Numbered from the stretch's first letter, positions 16,456-24,997 are shown. The stretch is DNA of 42,499 bases from Streptomyces sp. (GCF_019510245.1 NZ_JAEKKT010000170.1:1-42499); one strand, 5' to 3'. Notes: generated by a model from the letters alone, not told the origin. Translations and numbers: made by a program.

Positions 16456-17163
16456 ATGAGCACGGTGGACTGGACGGCATGGCGCCCGCAGACAGCGGTG
16501 CCCCAGGCCGAAGGACTGCGGGAGCAGAAGAAGCGTCTGTTGCGGCAACGCCTGTCCGACACCGCCACCGAGATGTTCCTGGAGCGCGGCTTCGATGCCG
16601 TCCGCGTATCGGAGATCGCCCGGGCCTGCGGAGTCTCGGAGAAGACGGTCTTCAACTACTTCCCCACCAAGGAATCGCTCATCCTGGACCGAGGCGAGTC
16701 CACGATGACTGCTCTGCGGGCCGGTCTGGCCGACACGGACCACTCTGCGGTCGAGGCGGCGCTGCGGATTCTCTCGGATGAGTTGCGGGCCATGACCTCC
16801 TGGATCGCCGCGCAGGACGACCCCAACCAGGCCGTCGCCATGATCAGGCGCTTCGGCGCACTGACCAGGTCCACGCCCTCACTGAGGGCCTACCACCGGG
16901 ACATGACCGACCGGCTCGTCACCGCAGCAGCCGAGGTGCTGGCCCGGCGGGCGCGCAGAAGCCCGGACGACCCGGAACCGCAGATCGCGGCAACTGCCCT
17001 GCTCGGACTGTGGTCCATCCAGTTCCAAAGCCTAGGGAGACATCTGGACGCCGCCCGCACGGCAACGCAGATTCATGAGGCAGTGACCGCCGATGTCCGC
17101 CGCGCAGCCAAGCTCATCGACACCGGCCTGACCTCGTTCGAAGGCGCGGCTCCGGCCCGCTGA
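16456..17163 (+). CDS. TetR/AcrR-family transcriptional regulator
   Basis: 235 residues. ATG 16456 (MSTVDWTAWRPQTAVPQAEG) is preferred; no clear ribosome binding site precedes it, so translation may be leaderless or start at the upstream TTG 16432. The helix-turn-helix reads LSDTATEMFLERGFDAVRVS then IARACGVSEKTVFNYFPTKE, very typical of actinomycete TetR proteins. The remainder is the helical ligand domain. Divergent from the SRPBCC gene and probably autoregulated through the midway palindrome. A hairpin at 17214 may end its transcript. Confidence 0.92.
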   Translation: MSTVDWTAWRPQTAVPQAEGLREQKKRLLRQRLSDTATEMFLERGFDAVRVSEIARACGVSEKTVFNYFPTKESLILDRGESTMTALRAGLADTDHSAVEAALRILSDELRAMTSWIAAQDDPNQAVAMIRRFGALTRSTPSLRAYHRDMTDRLVTAAAEVLARRARRSPDDPEPQIAATALLGLWSIQFQSLGRHLDAARTATQIHEAVTADVRRAAKLIDTGLTSFEGAAPAR

Positions 17164-17213
17164 CGTGCTCAGCCACGGATCGCGTGAGAACCCCAACGGA
17201 TCACGATCTACGA

Positions 17214-17233
17214 CTGGAGTCCTGATACTCCAG
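17214..17233 (+). terminator. Hairpin downstream of tetR gene
   Basis: CTGGAGT-cctgat-ACTCCAG is a perfect 7-bp stem with a 6-nt loop, 51 bp after the stop of the TetR gene. No U-run follows, which is common in Streptomyces terminators. It could alternatively belong to the adjoining IS110-type remnant. Confidence 0.4.
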
Positions 17234-17486
17234 TTGCAGTTCGATATTCCTGCTGGTCAGAGGCGCGTTCGTGGGTACTTGGCTGGTGTGCCGTCAGGTG
17301 GCGCGAGTTCGTGACTCGGGTGCGGCTACGTGTCTCCAGCCTCCCGGGTGGCTGAAACGATTGGCCGCGTGGCATCCCGCGACGACTCGACCACTCATTG
17401 GGCTGGGCGCGACAAGATCGCTTGGCAAGGACGCGCTGGCGAGGTCGTCTGCTCGGACAAGTGCAGGAGCGATTTCGGAGGTGGGG

Positions 17487-17829
17487 TGCCCGAACTCTGG
17501 GCTGGTACGGACGCGGGCAAGACCGAGCATCACGGTGTGGTGATCGACGCAGACGGCAAGCGAAAGCTGTCGCGGCGGGTGGCCACCGACGAGACTGTAC
17601 TGCTCCAGCTGATCGCCTATGTCCTCGCGCTCAGTGAGCACTAGCCTGTGATCTGGGCGATCGACCTCAACGCGGCGAGGCCGCCCCGATGATCGCGCTG
17701 CTGACCGGCCGCGAGCAGCAGGTTGTCTACGTCCCCGGCCGCACCGTCCACCACGCCTCCGGCTCCTACCGGGGCGACGGGAAACGCGAAGGACGCCTTC
17801 GCCATCGCCGACCAGGCGCGCACGCGCCG
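17487..17829 (+). pseudogene. IS110-family transposase, N-terminal fragment
   Basis: The frame from GTG 17487 reads PELWAGTDAGKTEHHGVVID, ADGKRKLSRRVA and LIAYVLALSEH before a TAG at 17641-17643. Continuations in other frames give VIWAIDLNA, MIALLTGREQQVVYVPGRTV, HHASGSYRGDGK and NAKDAFAIADQARTRR. This is the N-terminal DEDD-type catalytic domain of an IS110 recombinase-like transposase (Asp in GTDAGK, later Asp of KDAFAIADQ). Several frameshifts and loss of the C-terminal Ser domain make it inactive. It ends directly against the truncated reductase gene. Confidence 0.85.
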
Positions 17830-18495
17830 TGAATGCGCTCGCCACTCACTGGGTGCGGGCTGGGCACGACGTGGTCGTCGGAGGACGGGACGTGCACGAG
17901 GCGGAGCGGCTCGCGACGCGTCTCGGGGGCACCGCGAAGCCGGCCAGTCTGCGTGAGGCGGGCCGAGTTCGGGCAGGTGGTGGCCGCGCTGCCCTTCGGC
18001 CCGGGGGCGAGCGGGGCGTGGGAACTGCGGACGGCCCTGGACGGCAAGGTGCTGATCGACTGTTCCCATCCGGTCGGTCCGGGCTTCCGGCTGCTGATAC
18101 AGCGCGGACTTTCGGCCGCACAACAACTGGGTACTGCGGCACCGACAACTCATGTGGTCAAGGCGTTCAATCTCTGCCATGAGGACGTGTGGCGCATGAC
18201 GCCGCCCATCTTCGACGGGCGGCCACTGGCCGTTCCGGTCTGCGGAGGCGAACGGCCCTCGCGCTTGTACACCGGTTGGTGCAGCGGCTCGGCTGCGAGC
18301 CCAGGGCCGGCGCTGGTCGCGAACGAGCGGGACTCCTGGAAGCCACCGCTGCGCCCTTCATCGGGCTCTGGCTCGACGAGAAGGCCTGTGCCCAAGCAAT
18401 CGCACCCCCGCTGGCCTGCGGCGCCGGACCGACACACGAAGAACCAGAAGACGCCGAGAAGGCCTTCCGAGGGCATTCGTACTCGTCGTGGAGGG
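17829..18495 (+). pseudogene. F420-type NADP reductase (NAD(P)-binding), truncated and frameshifted
   Basis: The first visible codons encode NALATHWVRAGHDVVVGGRD, the helix and second strand of a Rossmann fold; the glycine-rich first strand is missing, replaced by the IS110 fragment. Frame changes follow near 17945 (continuing AEFGQVVAALPFGPGASGA, DGKVLIDCSHPVGPGFRLL, VVKAFNLCHEDVWRM) and near 18250 (LALVHRLVQRLGCEP, RAGLLEATAAPFIGLWL). These are features of coenzyme F420-dependent NADP reductase-like proteins. At least two frameshifts plus the 5' loss abolish function. Confidence 0.82.
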
Positions 18496-18528
18496 CTGGT
18501 CGGCTGCGGTCTCTAACACCTCTCTCAT

Positions 18529-18547
18529 TGTCATCATATGGACGACA
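18529..18547. promoter_or_regulatory. RheA-type operator, imperfect copy
   Basis: TGTCATC-N5-GACGACA matches the RheA recognition sequence TGTCATC-N5-GATGACA except for one base. It is 26 bp (centre to centre) upstream of a perfect copy and precedes the hsp18-like gene. Confidence 0.65.
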
Positions 18548-18554
18548 TCATGTT

Positions 18555-18573
18555 TGTCATCCATTGGATGACA
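18555..18573. promoter_or_regulatory. RheA-type operator, perfect copy
   Basis: TGTCATC-CATTG-GATGACA is an exact match to the inverted repeat bound by the thermosensing repressor RheA upstream of hsp18 in Streptomyces albus. It ends 65 bp before the start codon of an hsp18-like gene, the expected place. No rheA-like gene is visible in the window. Confidence 0.8.
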
Positions 18574-18638
18574 TGTTCAATGGTGTCAGTGAGGAGCATT
18601 GGCAGCAACTGCCTGGACTGGATGGAGGTGCTTTGACG

Positions 18639-19069
18639 ATGTTGATGCGCACTGACCTCTTCCGTGAGCCGGACCGGCTGGCGCAGCAGCCGATGGGCCG
18701 GGCACTTGGTCCCGCCCGTCGACGATGCCGCTGGACGCCTACCGCGAGGGCGACGAGTATGTGGTGGCCTTCGACCTTCCGGGCGTTCCCGCGGACGCGA
18801 TCGACATCGACGTCGAGCGGAACGCGCTCACCGTCAAGGCCGAGCGGCGGCCGGTGGCGAAGGCCGACGACGTGCAGATGGAGCTGTCCGAGCGGCCGCT
18901 GGGTGTCTTCTCCCGCCAGGTCGTGCTCGCCGGCACCCTCGACACCGAGCACATCCAGGGCGACTTCGACGCGGGCGTGCTGACCCTGCGGATCCCGATC
19001 ACCCAGCGGGCCAAGCCCCGCAAGATCTCCATCGGCGTTGGATCCGGCCGCCAGGAGATCTCCGGCTGA
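18639..19069 (+). pseudogene. hsp18: Small heat-shock protein Hsp18/Hsp20, frameshifted near the N-terminus
   Basis: ATG 18639 with GGAGG upstream opens MLMRTDLFREPDRLAQQP, the normal Hsp18 start. Near 18705 the frame changes, and the alpha-crystallin domain continues one frame over: STMPLDAYREGDEYVVAFDL, ALTVKAERRP, FSRQVVLAGTLD, GDFDAGVLTLRIPI, then QEISG and a stop at 19069. The domain itself is complete, including the LRIPI motif. An internal start at ATG 18725 could give a 114-residue protein with just the crystallin domain. So the gene is either a recent pseudogene, a sequence error, or still yields a short chaperone. Two RheA-type operators lie upstream and a DUF2267 gene follows. Confidence 0.85.
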
Positions 19070-19167
19070 CACCGGCCGCACGGGTGCGGAGGGCGGCACC
19101 TGATCTCCCCCACAGCTGCTCTCCGCACCCCGTGGGCAGTCCGATGAAGAAGGGGTGACTTGCCGAG

Positions 19168-19563
19168 ATGACTCTGCGACGTGAAGCGTTCCTCGGCCAC
19201 GTGAAGGAACGCGGCGAATACCACACTCTGGAGGAAGCCGAGCGTGCAGCCCGTGTGGTGCTGGCCCTCCTCGGCGCACACCTGGTCGGCGACGTCCGTG
19301 CCCAGCTGGCGGCGCGGCTGCCTGAGGCGTTCGCCCTGATCCTGCTCAACCCGCTGCAGAGCGCCGAGCCGCTGCCCCCGGAGCGGTTCGTCCGCGCCAC
19401 CGCCGCGTGGATCGAAGGCGCCACCGAGCAGACCGCGGCCTGGGACGTCAGCGCCGTACTGTCCACCGTCGCCGACGCCGCCGGCGAGGTTCTGCTGGGC
19501 CAGATCCTGCTCCAGCTCCCCGTCGGCTACGACCTGCTCTTCGGCCGACCCCAGCCCACCTGA
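19168..19563 (+). CDS. DUF2267 domain protein
   Basis: 131 residues, the normal length for a single DUF2267 unit. It begins MTLRREAFLGHVKERGEYHT and continues with LEEAERAARVVLALLGAHLV, LAARLPEAFALILL and GEVLLGQILLQLPVGYDLLF, the characteristic helical bundle. An AGAAGGGGTG upstream may be its ribosome binding site, though spacing is long. DUF2267 genes often accompany small heat-shock and dormancy- or redox-stress genes in streptomycetes. The 98-bp gap to hsp18 suggests joint transcription from the RheA-controlled promoter. Biochemical role unknown. Confidence 0.88.
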   Translation: MTLRREAFLGHVKERGEYHTLEEAERAARVVLALLGAHLVGDVRAQLAARLPEAFALILLNPLQSAEPLPPERFVRATAAWIEGATEQTAAWDVSAVLSTVADAAGEVLLGQILLQLPVGYDLLFGRPQPT

Positions 19564-19722
19564 CCATCCCGCACCCCGATGCCCGAACACCGCTCGCACA
19601 GGAAAGGCAACCACTCCAGTGATCTCCGACCGGCACGCACCGTCCGGCGGCCGGCATACGAGCAGAGGCTGGAGAAGGGCTCCTCTGGGCTGACAGCGAA
19701 GGGGTACACCGTGCGTCGGCCG

Positions 19723-19758
19723 TCGCGTACGACGCGGTCATCGCGTACGACGCGGTCA
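19723..19758. repeat. 18-bp exact tandem duplication
   Basis: TCGCGTACGACGCGGTCA is present twice in tandem (19723-19740 and 19741-19758). In one frame it reads as a repeat of AYDAVI. The surrounding 19564-19862 has no recognisable gene, although one open frame (EGLLWADSEG, GERQKQRLEDADCTDEQL) could be a remnant. Confidence 0.9.
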
Positions 19759-19862
19759 GCGGGGAGAGACAGAAGCAGCGCCTGGAGGACGCCGACTGCA
19801 CCGACGAGCAACTGGTCGAGGTCCAGCCTGGGTGCCGCAATCGAAGGCATGACGCCTGCCCC

Positions 19863-20240
19863 TCAGCCGGCGACTGCGTTCTCCACCGTCGCCCGGACGT
19901 CCAGGACGATGTCCGCGCCCGTCAGATTCAGGACCCTCGCGAGCGCTGTCGCGGGCCTGGCCACCCGCAGCACGGCCCTCCGGTTGAAGCTCAGCAGCAC
20001 GTTCAGGACGGTCGAATCCGCGAAGGTAAGGCCGCCGGCGTCCACCACCACCTTGGCGTGCGCCCGAGCTCCGCTCTCCAGTGCCTCCGACAGGGCCGGG
20101 ACCGAGTTCAGATCGAAGGCGCCGAAGAGGGCCACCACCCACGCATCACCCTCCTCGTGCTGTTCGAGGCGAGGCAACGATGCCGCATGCGCCGTAGTCG
20201 GATCTGGCTCCCTGCCCTCACCGCCGCTTCCGGAACTCAT
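19863..20240 (-). CDS. STAS-domain anti-anti-sigma-type protein
   Basis: 125 residues. ATG 20240 opens MSSGSGGEGREPDPTTAHAA; the ribosome binding site is weak. The STAS fold is clear from WVVALFGAFDLNSVPALSEA, AKVVVDAGGLTFADSTVLNV and the C-terminal VLNLTGADIVLDV. The Ser of DST occupies the position phosphorylated by anti-sigma kinases in SpoIIAA-like antagonists, though the usual following Gly is replaced by Val. No kinase/anti-sigma or sigma partner gene is adjacent, so it is an orphan; Streptomyces genomes contain many. To its right lies an IS701-type remnant. Confidence 0.85.
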   Translation of the reverse strand: MSSGSGGEGREPDPTTAHAASLPRLEQHEEGDAWVVALFGAFDLNSVPALSEALESGARAHAKVVVDAGGLTFADSTVLNVLLSFNRRAVLRVARPATALARVLNLTGADIVLDVRATVENAVAG

Positions 20241-20419
20241 GCTGGTGAGTATGCCGTGAAGATCGTGTGCACGCGAGAGGTCCTCAGGGTCGAAGCGGCA
20301 CCCCGTCGGGCCCGCGCGCACCGAGTTATCCACAGGCCCGCACGAGGCTGCCCACCGTGCCGTACGGTGCCGTCCGAGCCATGGTCGATGGGCGGGGGCT
20401 GCCGGTTGGTGAGGGGGTG

Positions 20420-20915
20420 ATTCGTCCAGGCCGCACTGCTGCTTCGCCGTCCGGAAGTATTCCTGAACCGCCCACCGGCTCCGGGCAATGCGGATGAGTT
20501 CGTCCAGCGTCGTCTCGGCGGGGCAGTAGGCGAGGTGGTAGGAGGTCTGCTTGGGCCTGCCGACCCTGCGGCGGGCGATGACCCAGTGCCGGCGGTCCTC
20601 GCAGTGGAAGGGCCTGACCTCGACGTGGGCCCAGTCGTAGATCCGCCGGCCGTGGGCTCCCTCGCCGCAGGAACGGTGCTTCCACTTCTGCCGGGGCAGG
20701 CCGGGGAACAGGTCGTGGACGGGGTGGTCGATCGACCAGCGGGTGAGACGGTGTCGTGCCGGGTGGTGGCCATGACGTGGAAGACGTCGGCCTGCTGGAG
20801 TTCGTATCGCCAGCCCTTGCTGAAGCCGTAGGCGGCATCCGCGGTCACCCAGGCGAACGGGACCTTGTCGGCGATGGCCTTGCGGACGGACGAGACCGCA
20901 ATTTCCAGGCCGTAA
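20420..20915 (-). pseudogene. IS701-family transposase, central fragment
   Basis: Read leftwards: VRKAIADKVPFAWVTADAAY, GFSKGWRYELQQADVFHVMA, a frame change near 20755, then HPVHDLFPGLPRQKWKHRSC, IYDWAHVEVRPFHCEDRRHW, LDELIRIARSRWAVQEYF and AKQQCGLDE. These are the central DDE parts of IS701-type transposases, with the second catalytic Asp in TADAAY and the Glu of VQEYF. Both ends are missing. The right border at about 20915 coincides with the stop codon of the cysteine hydrolase gene. Confidence 0.85.
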
Positions 20916-20920
20916 GCTCC

Positions 20921-21568
20921 TCAATCCATTCTGTCGAGCACTTCGTCGGTCGACAGCAACGCATGTGCGAAGAAACGGTAGTTGATGATTGCCGCCTGAT
21001 ACCCGTCGCCCCAGACCGGGTGTCGGGGTCCAGCAGTTGCATCCCTGACCACGGCGACCTCAAAACCCTCCTCAATGAGGTGACGCATGTGGGACTCGAC
21101 GCACATGTTCGCCAGCATCCCGCCAAGAATAATCCTTTGCATGCCCCGCTTGCGCAGTTGCAGTACGAGGTCGTTGGTTTCCGGTCCGAATACCTTGTGC
21201 GGGCTGGCGACCACTGTTCTGCCGTCTTCGATATAAGGCTTGAAGCGGTCCAGCCAGTCTGCCCCGGAGTTCCGGAACCCGGTTAGATCGAGCTGCCCCG
21301 TTCGTGCAAAGGTGTGGGTCTCGAGTTCGCTCGTCTCGAGCGGCCCGTTCATTCGCCATCCGCTGTCGGTCGGGTAGAAGTAGTGCGGCGAGATGAAGAC
21401 CTCATATGCGCCCGCCTTCGCCGCCTCGAAAATTCTTTCCATGTTCTCGACTGTTCTGTTCTCTGTGACGCTCGCTCCCACCGCGTCCCAGTTCGCCCCG
21501 TCCTCGCTCAGCACGTCGTTCTGTGGGTCGATGAACACAACCGCCGTGTCGATCTTCTTGATTTCCAC
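20921..21568 (-). CDS. Isochorismatase-family cysteine hydrolase
   Basis: 215 residues. GTG 21568 (MEIKKIDTAVVFIDPQNDVL) follows GAGGAGCG at good spacing. The catalytic triad of the family is present: Asp in FIDPQND, Lys in ASPHKVFGPETNDL and Cys in GGMLANMCVESHMRHLIEEG, followed by VAVVRDATAG. The family hydrolyses isochorismate, nicotinamide or other amides; the NMCVESH form is common in uncharacterised bacterial members, so the substrate is open. The gene is intact although an IS701 remnant begins within 6 bp of its stop. A 13-bp palindrome lies 23 bp upstream of the start. Confidence 0.88.
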   Translation of the reverse strand: MEIKKIDTAVVFIDPQNDVLSEDGANWDAVGASVTENRTVENMERIFEAAKAGAYEVFISPHYFYPTDSGWRMNGPLETSELETHTFARTGQLDLTGFRNSGADWLDRFKPYIEDGRTVVASPHKVFGPETNDLVLQLRKRGMQRIILGGMLANMCVESHMRHLIEEGFEVAVVRDATAGPRHPVWGDGYQAAIINYRFFAHALLSTDEVLDRMD

Positions 21569-21590
21569 CTGACGCTCCTCACGCGATGAC

Positions 21591-21603
21591 ACACCACTGG
21601 TGT
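21591..21603. promoter_or_regulatory. Palindrome upstream of cysteine hydrolase gene
   Basis: ACACCA-C-TGGTGT has perfect 6-bp arms and lies 23 bp ahead of the GTG start, where an operator or a transcript-leader hairpin would be. No regulator gene is adjacent. Confidence 0.35.
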
Positions 21604-21689
21604 TACAAATAGTCGGTACAGCGGATTCCCTTCCGAGCTGCATTCCGTTCCGGTTGTGCGAGGTCTCTTTCGGTCCGCCCGTCATCGTC

Positions 21690-21932
21690 CCCGGGAAAGT
21701 AATCGGCCACGACGACACGGGGCTGCACCTGGACCTCCCCGCAGGACCTCTTCCGCCGGGTGGCCGTCGAGCCGGATTCCTTGCCCACGCCTTCCGACCA
21801 CAGTGTGTCGGACTGGGAATGCGGACTATTACGGGCCGCCTCACCGCCCCCGACAAGCACGCCATCTACGCACCGCACACGTCCAAGGGCCTGGCCGCAC
21901 TCCGCCTCGCCGCCCAGCGTCGGACAGAGTGA
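21690..21932 (+). pseudogene. Hypothetical protein fragment
   Basis: The frame encodes HDDTGLHLDLPAGPLPPGGR, RAGFLAHAFRPQCVGLG and YAPHTSKGLAALRLAAQRR, ending at 21932. The composition and the YAPHTSKG motif look like a genuine protein; similar strings occur in Streptomyces hypothetical proteins that I cannot name with confidence. No convincing start exists, so it is taken as an N-terminally truncated remnant. Confidence 0.35.
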
Positions 21933-22029
21933 GTCATGTGTGAGAAGCACCTCTGGCCGTGTCCGGTGGTTTGTCGACGGCGGGTTCGTGCAGAAGTAGG
22001 CCGTGAAGCAGAGCGTCAACAAACCATCG

Positions 22030-23517
22030 CTAGTGCGGTGGGGGGGTTCGGGAGTGGGCGTTGTGTGGGCCGCACCATTGGGTTAGTGCTTGGCGGACCG
22101 CGTCGGTGTGACGTTCGGGTGATTTGTCTGTGGTGGCCCATGCGATGTAGGCGTCTGGTCTGACGAGGACGCTTTTTTTGGTGGTGCCGTTGGGGGATAC
22201 GATCTCCACCTCGCCATCCCACTGTGTGGTGAGTGGGGGGAGGTGTGCGGTGTCGGGTGGGGTGATGAGGACGAATCGTCGGGCGCGGAGGGCTTCGTAG
22301 AGTCTGCGTTTGTCGGTGAGGGGGATGTCGGGTGCTCGTTTGCCGGTGAGGGGGTGTGCGCCGGCGGGTGCGGGGTAGGCGATGTCGATTCCTGAGATTG
22401 CCATGGCCAGTCGTCTGGCTACTGGCGGGGTTTGCAGCACTGTGCGTGCTGAGAGGTCACGCAGGCCGCACAGTGCCCGTGGTGTGGTGAGGACGCCGCG
22501 GAGCAGTGCGCCGCTCATCCTGAGGACCCGGTGTCCCACGGGGTGGCGTTCGTCGTGGTAGCTGTCGAGCAGGGTGTCTGGTGCGCGGCCGCGGTGGACG
22601 GCTGCGAGTTTCCAGCTGAGGTTTGCGGAGTCCTGGATGCTGGTGTTGAGGCCCATGCCGCCGGCGGGGGAGTGGACGTGTGCGGCGTCGCCGACGAGGA
22701 ACACGCGGCCTACGTGGTAGCGGGGGGACTGGCGTTCGTCGCTGTGGAATCGGGAGAGCCAGCGGGGGTCGTGCATGCCGAAGTCGCTGCCGAGTGCCTG
22801 GCGGGCGACGTCTTTGATTTCTTCCAGGTCGACCGGTGCGGTGTCGGGCATGGGGTGGTGGCGATTCCAGGCCATGACCCTGAACCAGCCGTCGCCGAAC
22901 GGGACGACGATGGCGAAGGCGTCTCCAATAGCGGCCACGGTGGGCGGCTTGTTCGGCGGGTCGGCCATGCGGACGTCTGCGAGCATCATGGAGCGGACGG
23001 CGGAGCGGCCGGGGAACGGCAGGCCGAGGGACTGGCGTACGCAGCTGTTGCGTCCGTCTGCGCCGACGACGTAGTTGGCGCGCAGGCGGTGTTCGGTGCC
23101 GGCTGGTGTCTTCATGGTGACGTCGACGCCGGTGGGGTCCTGCTGGAGGCCGGTGACTTCGTGGGCCCGCATGATGTGCACGCCGTGGTCCAGGGCGCGG
23201 GCCAGGAGCAGCCGCTCGGTGTTGTACTGGGGTGTCACGAGGACGTGGGGGTAGCGCGTGGGCAGGTGCGAGAGATCGATCCGCAGGAATTGCAGGACCG
23301 GGTTGCGCAGGCCGGTCAGCAGCAGGTCGTCGGCCAGGCCGCGGGCGTCCAGTTGCTCCATCGTTCGGGCGTGAACGGCGAATGCGCGTGTCAGCCGGGA
23401 TTCGCCTTCCCGCCGTTCCACGACGGTGCAGGGCACTCCGGCTTCTGCCAGGTCGCCTGCGAGCAGCAGCCCTGCTGGACCGGCACCGACGACCAGCACG
23501 TCAACGTCGGATCTCAT
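22030..23517 (-). CDS. FAD-dependent aromatic monooxygenase
   Basis: 495 residues. ATG 23517 opens MRSDVDVLVVGAGPAGLLLA, the FAD-binding GxGxxG motif, and follows AAAGGA. The other class A flavin hydroxylase marks are present: the DG motif in YVVGADGRNSCVR (about residue 160) and the GD motif in VFLVGDAAHVHSPAGGMGLN (about residue 285). A C-terminal thioredoxin-like extension (from about residue 395) is usual for phenol- and polyketide-hydroxylase types. It would hydroxylate an aromatic substrate with NAD(P)H and O2. It is divergent from a haloperoxidase-type hydrolase 368 bp away; no polyketide genes are nearby, so catabolic or resistance roles are as likely as biosynthesis. Confidence 0.93.
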   Translation of the reverse strand: MRSDVDVLVVGAGPAGLLLAGDLAEAGVPCTVVERREGESRLTRAFAVHARTMEQLDARGLADDLLLTGLRNPVLQFLRIDLSHLPTRYPHVLVTPQYNTERLLLARALDHGVHIMRAHEVTGLQQDPTGVDVTMKTPAGTEHRLRANYVVGADGRNSCVRQSLGLPFPGRSAVRSMMLADVRMADPPNKPPTVAAIGDAFAIVVPFGDGWFRVMAWNRHHPMPDTAPVDLEEIKDVARQALGSDFGMHDPRWLSRFHSDERQSPRYHVGRVFLVGDAAHVHSPAGGMGLNTSIQDSANLSWKLAAVHRGRAPDTLLDSYHDERHPVGHRVLRMSGALLRGVLTTPRALCGLRDLSARTVLQTPPVARRLAMAISGIDIAYPAPAGAHPLTGKRAPDIPLTDKRRLYEALRARRFVLITPPDTAHLPPLTTQWDGEVEIVSPNGTTKKSVLVRPDAYIAWATTDKSPERHTDAVRQALTQWCGPHNAHSRTPPPH

Positions 23518-23884
23518 GTTCTGTCCTTTGCTTGCGACTGAACGAGCGGTACGGCGGGTGATGACCGGGCTGCCGTCTGCTGCGGGCGGTGCGGGTTTGG
23601 GCGGGTGAGTGGAGGCGTCCGGGGAGTTCACTTGGGTGGCGTAACCCGTGTGGCTTCTCCTGACCGTGCAGGTGCCCGCAGCATGTCGTGTGGACCACCG
23701 TACGAGAGGGGCCTCTTCCTCGCCTGTCGGGCATGGGCCGTCCCGCTCATGGCGGAGCGGTGGTTCCCGGCGCGCTGAATCGGTGCTCCGCGCTTATGTT
23801 GACCGAATGCGGTGCCGTTTCCGTCACATCCGCGCAGGGCGTGGCGTTGGGGGCCCGCGAACGGACCTCGAGAGGAGCGCAACC
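23518..23884. other. Divergent intergenic region
   Basis: Contains the promoters for the leftward monooxygenase and rightward hydrolase genes. Open frames here are extensions of those genes or shadows. No palindrome long enough to be called an operator was noticed. Confidence 0.4.
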
Positions 23885-24712
23885 ATGCCCTTCGCCACCG
23901 CCGGGGACGGCACGCAGATCTTCTACAAGGACTGGGGCTCGGGCCAGCCCGTCGTGTTCTCCCACGGCTGGCCGCTCACTGCCGATGCCTGGGACCCGCA
24001 GATGAAGCTCATGGCGGACAACGGATTCCGTGCCGTCGCCCACGACCGGCGTGGTGGCGGCCGTTCCGGTCAGCCCTGGGAGGGCAACGACCTCGACACC
24101 TACGCCGACGACCTGGCCGCGGTCATCGAAGCCGAGGACCTGCACGATGTCATTCTGGTCGGGCACTCCACCGGCGGCGGCGAGGTCACCCGCTACATCG
24201 GCCGGCACGGTACGGCGCGGGTGGCCAAGCTGGTCCTGCTCGGTGCGATCCCGCCGCTGATGCTGAAGACGGAAGCCAACCCCGAGGGCCTGCCGATCGG
24301 GGTGTTCGACGAGATCCGCCAGGGTGTGCTCACGGACCGCTCGCAGTACTACAAGGACCTCAGCGCCCCGTTCTACGGTGCCAACCGTGAGGGCTCGACC
24401 GTCTCCCAGGGAACGCGTGACGAGTTCTGGCTCTGGAGCATGACGGTCGGCATCAAGGGCGCCTACGACTGCGTCAAGGCGTTCTCCGAGACGGACACCA
24501 CCGAGGACCTGAAGAAGGTCGATGTGCCGACCCTGATCGTGCATGGCGACGACGACCAGATCGTCCCCATCGTCTCCGCGGGCGCCAAATCATCGAAGCT
24601 CGTCAAGGGTGCGCAGTACAAGGTCTACGAGGGCGCACCGCATGGCCTTGCGATGGTGCCCAAGTACGCCGAGATCTTCAACAGGGACCTGCTTGAGTTC
24701 GCGCGCGGTTAG
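23885..24712 (+). CDS. Alpha/beta hydrolase, non-heme haloperoxidase type
   Basis: 275 residues, the usual length for cofactor-free haloperoxidases/arylesterases. ATG 23885 (MPFATAGDGTQIFYKDWGSG) follows GAGAGGAG. It has VVFSHGWPLTADAWD (oxyanion hole), VAHDRRGGGRSGQP, the nucleophile elbow VGHSTGGGE with the catalytic Ser, the acid in PTLIVHGDDDQIVP and the His in GAPHGLAMVP. In vitro such enzymes form peracids and halogenate; in the cell they are probably esterases or lactonases. The frame is open upstream to 23648 but those codons look non-coding. No operon partner downstream. Confidence 0.93.
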   Translation: MPFATAGDGTQIFYKDWGSGQPVVFSHGWPLTADAWDPQMKLMADNGFRAVAHDRRGGGRSGQPWEGNDLDTYADDLAAVIEAEDLHDVILVGHSTGGGEVTRYIGRHGTARVAKLVLLGAIPPLMLKTEANPEGLPIGVFDEIRQGVLTDRSQYYKDLSAPFYGANREGSTVSQGTRDEFWLWSMTVGIKGAYDCVKAFSETDTTEDLKKVDVPTLIVHGDDDQIVPIVSAGAKSSKLVKGAQYKVYEGAPHGLAMVPKYAEIFNRDLLEFARG

Positions 24713-24997
24713 CGGCGGCCCGCACCCCGGGGAACGGGACATCCGCCGGCACCGCCGCCGGCCGGGGCACCATTCGAAAGCGGCGCTGCGGCCGGCCGTC
24801 GGGCGGGACGCGCGCCGCCTGACAGACCGCGGGCCTTGGGCGCATGCGGGGTTTCGCCGGCCGGCGGTCGCAGCCCTGCGCTGTGCAGTTTTGGCGGATG
24901 GCGGCGCTTTGGCGGAGAGGGCGATCGTGCGCCGTCTCCGCTTCGGGCGTGCGGTCCTGTGCCCCGTGGATGGACGGAGCGCGATCGGTCGGCTGTG

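Noticed and set aside
20324..20338. A DnaA-box-like TTATCCACA, possible origin
   Set aside because: Only one box is present; a Streptomyces origin has many boxes and flanking dnaA/dnaN genes, so it is a chance match.
22531..23541. Plus-strand frame of over 330 codons opposite the FAD monooxygenase
   Set aside because: Antisense shadow; the minus strand holds all flavin-binding motifs in order.
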